From Roseiarcus sp963813195 (lineage in GTDB: Bacteria > Pseudomonadota > Alphaproteobacteria > Rhizobiales > Beijerinckiaceae): a DNA stretch of 64,000 nucleotides. Where the stretch lies: the NCBI GenBank assembly GCA_963813195.1, contig CAWEYC010000039.1, positions 1 through 64,000 on the forward strand. The letters run 5' to 3'. Shown here in pieces: positions 62,182 through 64,000 of this stretch; positions within the stretch are counted from its first letter, which is position 1, and each line of letters opens with the position of its first letter. A program made the position numbers and the translations under genes. A model generated the notes under the pieces. It searched no databases and was not told the DNA's origin. It saw nothing but the letters and a program-made list of their open reading frames with translations.

Positions 62182-63395
62182 CGGAATGCCGATACTGGAC
62201 CGAAAGGGCTCTCGCAGCGCATGCAGCCTCGGGGAACATACGCAGAGAAATGGAGTTGCAAGCCTCGCTCGGGATGTCGCTGATGTTCACCGAAGGTAAC
62301 AGCGCCGCCGCCCTCCACACGTTGAAGCGGGCGATGGAGTTAGCCGAGAGGCTCGGCGAACTGAGCTCGCAACTGCGGCTGATCGGCTCACTTCATCTCT
62401 TCCACACCCGCATCGCCGACTTCCGCGGCTCAGTCGGGCTAGCTGAACGCGCCCGTGATGTCGCGGTCAAGATGGGGGATCCAACCGGGTTGGCTGTAGC
62501 CGAATGGATGTTGGGCGTGTCTCATCACTTGGCTGGAGATCAATCGAACGCCCTCATCCATTGTTGGAGTGCGATCGCACGCCCCGCCATCTCCATGCAT
62601 CCCGATGTCATGCGTTTTGGATTCGATCATCGTGTACGTGCGCTTTGCGCCTTGACCCGGGCGCAGTGGTTGCGCGGTCATGCAGACGAAGCAGCGGACA
62701 CGGCGCGCTATACCGTTCGCGAGGCCGAGGCTCACGCACATCAAGTAACCTTGTGCATCTCGTTGATCTACACGATGTTCGTGTTTCTCTGGAGAGGTGA
62801 CTGGTCAGAGGCTGAAGCGAACGTTGAGCGATTGATCTCGGAAACGGAGAGACACTCGCTCCACCCATACCACGCGGTGGCCCTGGGTCTCAGAGGCGAA
62901 CTCGCCGTGCGGCGAGGCGACGCGGCAGCGGCGATTCCGTTGTTGCTGGGCTGCCTGCAAGCCTTGCGTTCCGAGCGACACGAAGTCCTGACGGCAGTAT
63001 TCACAAGCGACCTGGCTGAGGCCATGGCGATGACCGGAAGGCTCGACGAGGCGTTGGTGACAATGGACGCGGCAGTGTCTGAAGTTGAAGGCAGGGGTGG
63101 CTCATTCGCTCTGCCGGAAATGTTGCGTCTCAAAGGCGATCTCTTGCTCAAAGGGGAGTCCGCGAAGGCAGTTGAGGCGGAGAACTGTTTTCGTCGATCG
63201 CTCGAACTCGCGCGCCGGCAAGGCGCTTTGGGTTGGGAGGTACGCAGCGCCACCTCGATGGCCCGGCTTCGGGCTAGCCAGGGCCGCCGTGCGGAAGCCC
63301 GCGAAGAGCTTGCCTCGGTATTTGGAAGGTTTGCCCAAGGCAAAGAGACGGTTGACCTCCGCGCAGCGGGCAAACTCCTCAAGGCGCTCGGCTGA
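62073..63395 (+). CDS. TPR-like C-terminal part of the same regulator, out of frame
   Basis: 440 codons. The family sequence resumes at FSERGDVVLGVALAAAAAPL and TECRYWTERALAA, a helical-repeat sensor region, ending with LRLKGDLLLKGESAKAVEAE and MARLRASQGRRAEAREELA. The bridging piece LGNVRSALEWGF lies in the third frame (about 62060-62098), so two +1 shifts separate the halves; a TTT run at 62101 is a likely spot for the second. The ATG at 62073 is probably not a natural start. Confidence 0.7.
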   Translation: MSAQRWNGAFSERGDVVLGVALAAAAAPLFLEMSQLTECRYWTERALAAHAASGNIRREMELQASLGMSLMFTEGNSAAALHTLKRAMELAERLGELSSQLRLIGSLHLFHTRIADFRGSVGLAERARDVAVKMGDPTGLAVAEWMLGVSHHLAGDQSNALIHCWSAIARPAISMHPDVMRFGFDHRVRALCALTRAQWLRGHADEAADTARYTVREAEAHAHQVTLCISLIYTMFVFLWRGDWSEAEANVERLISETERHSLHPYHAVALGLRGELAVRRGDAAAAIPLLLGCLQALRSERHEVLTAVFTSDLAEAMAMTGRLDEALVTMDAAVSEVEGRGGSFALPEMLRLKGDLLLKGESAKAVEAENCFRRSLELARRQGALGWEVRSATSMARLRASQGRRAEAREELASVFGRFAQGKETVDLRAAGKLLKALG

Positions 63396-63636
63396 ATCCG
63401 GAGACGTCGGCGAACTCACTGGCGCCGTCGCCGGGAAATCGTGTGGCCACCCCCGGCTTGCAAGGGCGTTCACACAGAGTCTTACAGAAACGTGCACTCT
63501 TACAGAACCTTGCAACGTTTCGCATGCCGGTCAGCTCACTCGGGTTCAGAGTGGCTGAGGCCGGCACGGCGCCCTTTCGGTAGCCGCGTTCGGCCTGTCT
63601 GCGTCCACTCAGCGGCGCCCATTCAAGGACTGTCCT

Positions 63637-64000
63637 ATGACCGACAAACGTCAGTACCTGACCCATGCGACGGGAGCGCCCGTCATCGACAATCTGAACA
63701 TCCAGACGGCCGGCCGGCGGGGCCCCGCGCTGCTCCAGGACATCTGGCTGATCGAGAAGCTGGCCCACTTCGACCGCGAGGTCATCCCGGAGCGTCGCAT
63801 GCACGCCAAGGGCGCCGGCGCTCACGGGACCTTCACCGTCACGCACGACATTTCTCGCTACACAAAGGCCAAGATCTTTTCCGAGATCGGGAAACAGACC
63901 CCAATGATCGCCCGCTTCTCGACGGTGGCCGGCGAGCGCGGCGCCGCGGACGCGGAGCGCGACATTCGCGGCTTCGCGCTGAAGTTCTACACCGAGGAGG
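63637..64000 (+). CDS. katA: Catalase (monofunctional, haem), 5' part
   Basis: 121 codons visible, cut by the window end. ATG 63637 follows AAGGA at 7 nt. Starts MTDKRQYLTHATGAPVIDNL; GRRGPALLQD, then FDREVIPERRMHAKGAGAHG with catalytic His56, and MIARFSTVAGERGAADAERD followed by RGFALKFYTEE, the distal haem pocket of clade 3 small-subunit catalases. Breaks down hydrogen peroxide. The symbol is by family; paralogue naming is uncertain. Confidence 0.93.
   Translation, partial: MTDKRQYLTHATGAPVIDNLNIQTAGRRGPALLQDIWLIEKLAHFDREVIPERRMHAKGAGAHGTFTVTHDISRYTKAKIFSEIGKQTPMIARFSTVAGERGAADAERDIRGFALKFYTEE

Overview
This window is GC-rich, roughly 64% by eye. It looks chromosomal and comes from an alphaproteobacterium, most likely order Hyphomicrobiales (Rhizobiales). 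A Beijerinckiaceae/Methylocystaceae-type lineage is my best guess, made without any database search. The main reason is the block tRNA-Leu - tig - clpP - clpX - lon - hup - tRNA-Val - tRNA-Asp - nuoABCDEFGHIJKLMN - birA - rnj - mce, a gene order I associate with this group. Separate nuoC and nuoD, the long NuoE C-terminus and RNase J all fit.

Layout. 1-3.2 kb: a truncated porin, a multicopper-oxidase-fold protein that has lost its copper ligands, and a tiny membrane protein. 3.2-10.5 kb: protein quality control (trigger factor, ClpP, ClpX, Lon, with a good heat-shock-type promoter before lon), then an HU gene carrying an in-frame amber codon. 10.5-26.6 kb: two tRNAs, a secreted ClpP-fold protein and the complete 14-gene complex I operon. 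26.6-29.7 kb: biotin ligase, RNase J and methylmalonyl-CoA epimerase. 29.7-44.4 kb is a patchwork: a broken vapBC pair, an isolated lpxA, an internally deleted MFS gene, two divergent sulfotransferase-type genes, an ACS-family transporter, trmO, an isochorismatase-like hydrolase, dapA-smpB, a lytic transglycosylase and a truncated HAD gene.

44.6-53.8 kb is the most interesting part. It holds two converging gene arms. The plus arm encodes a GntR/UTRA regulator, a PfkB kinase, a SIS-domain sugar-phosphate protein, a BtpA/SgcQ protein, a BMP-type binding-protein remnant and a tandem ABC ATPase. The minus arm encodes a remnant of a cyanuric-acid-amidohydrolase/barbiturase family protein, an FAD monooxygenase, an SDR and an NAD-dependent epimerase/dehydratase. 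Both arms are headed by almost the same inverted repeat (AGAC-N7-GTCT), which suggests one regulon. My reading is a partly decayed uptake and breakdown system for a sugar-linked N-heterocycle (nucleoside-like) compound. No permease gene is present.

54.6-58.9 kb: a DHA2 MFS / HlyD / NodT-type tripartite efflux operon. 58.9-64 kb: a small histidine kinase, a response-regulator fragment, a frameshifted winged-helix/ATPase/TPR regulator and the start of a catalase. Decayed genes are common after 29.7 kb. Apart from the HU amber codon they are absent from the core block before it, and three of them join an N-terminus directly to a C-terminus with the middle missing.
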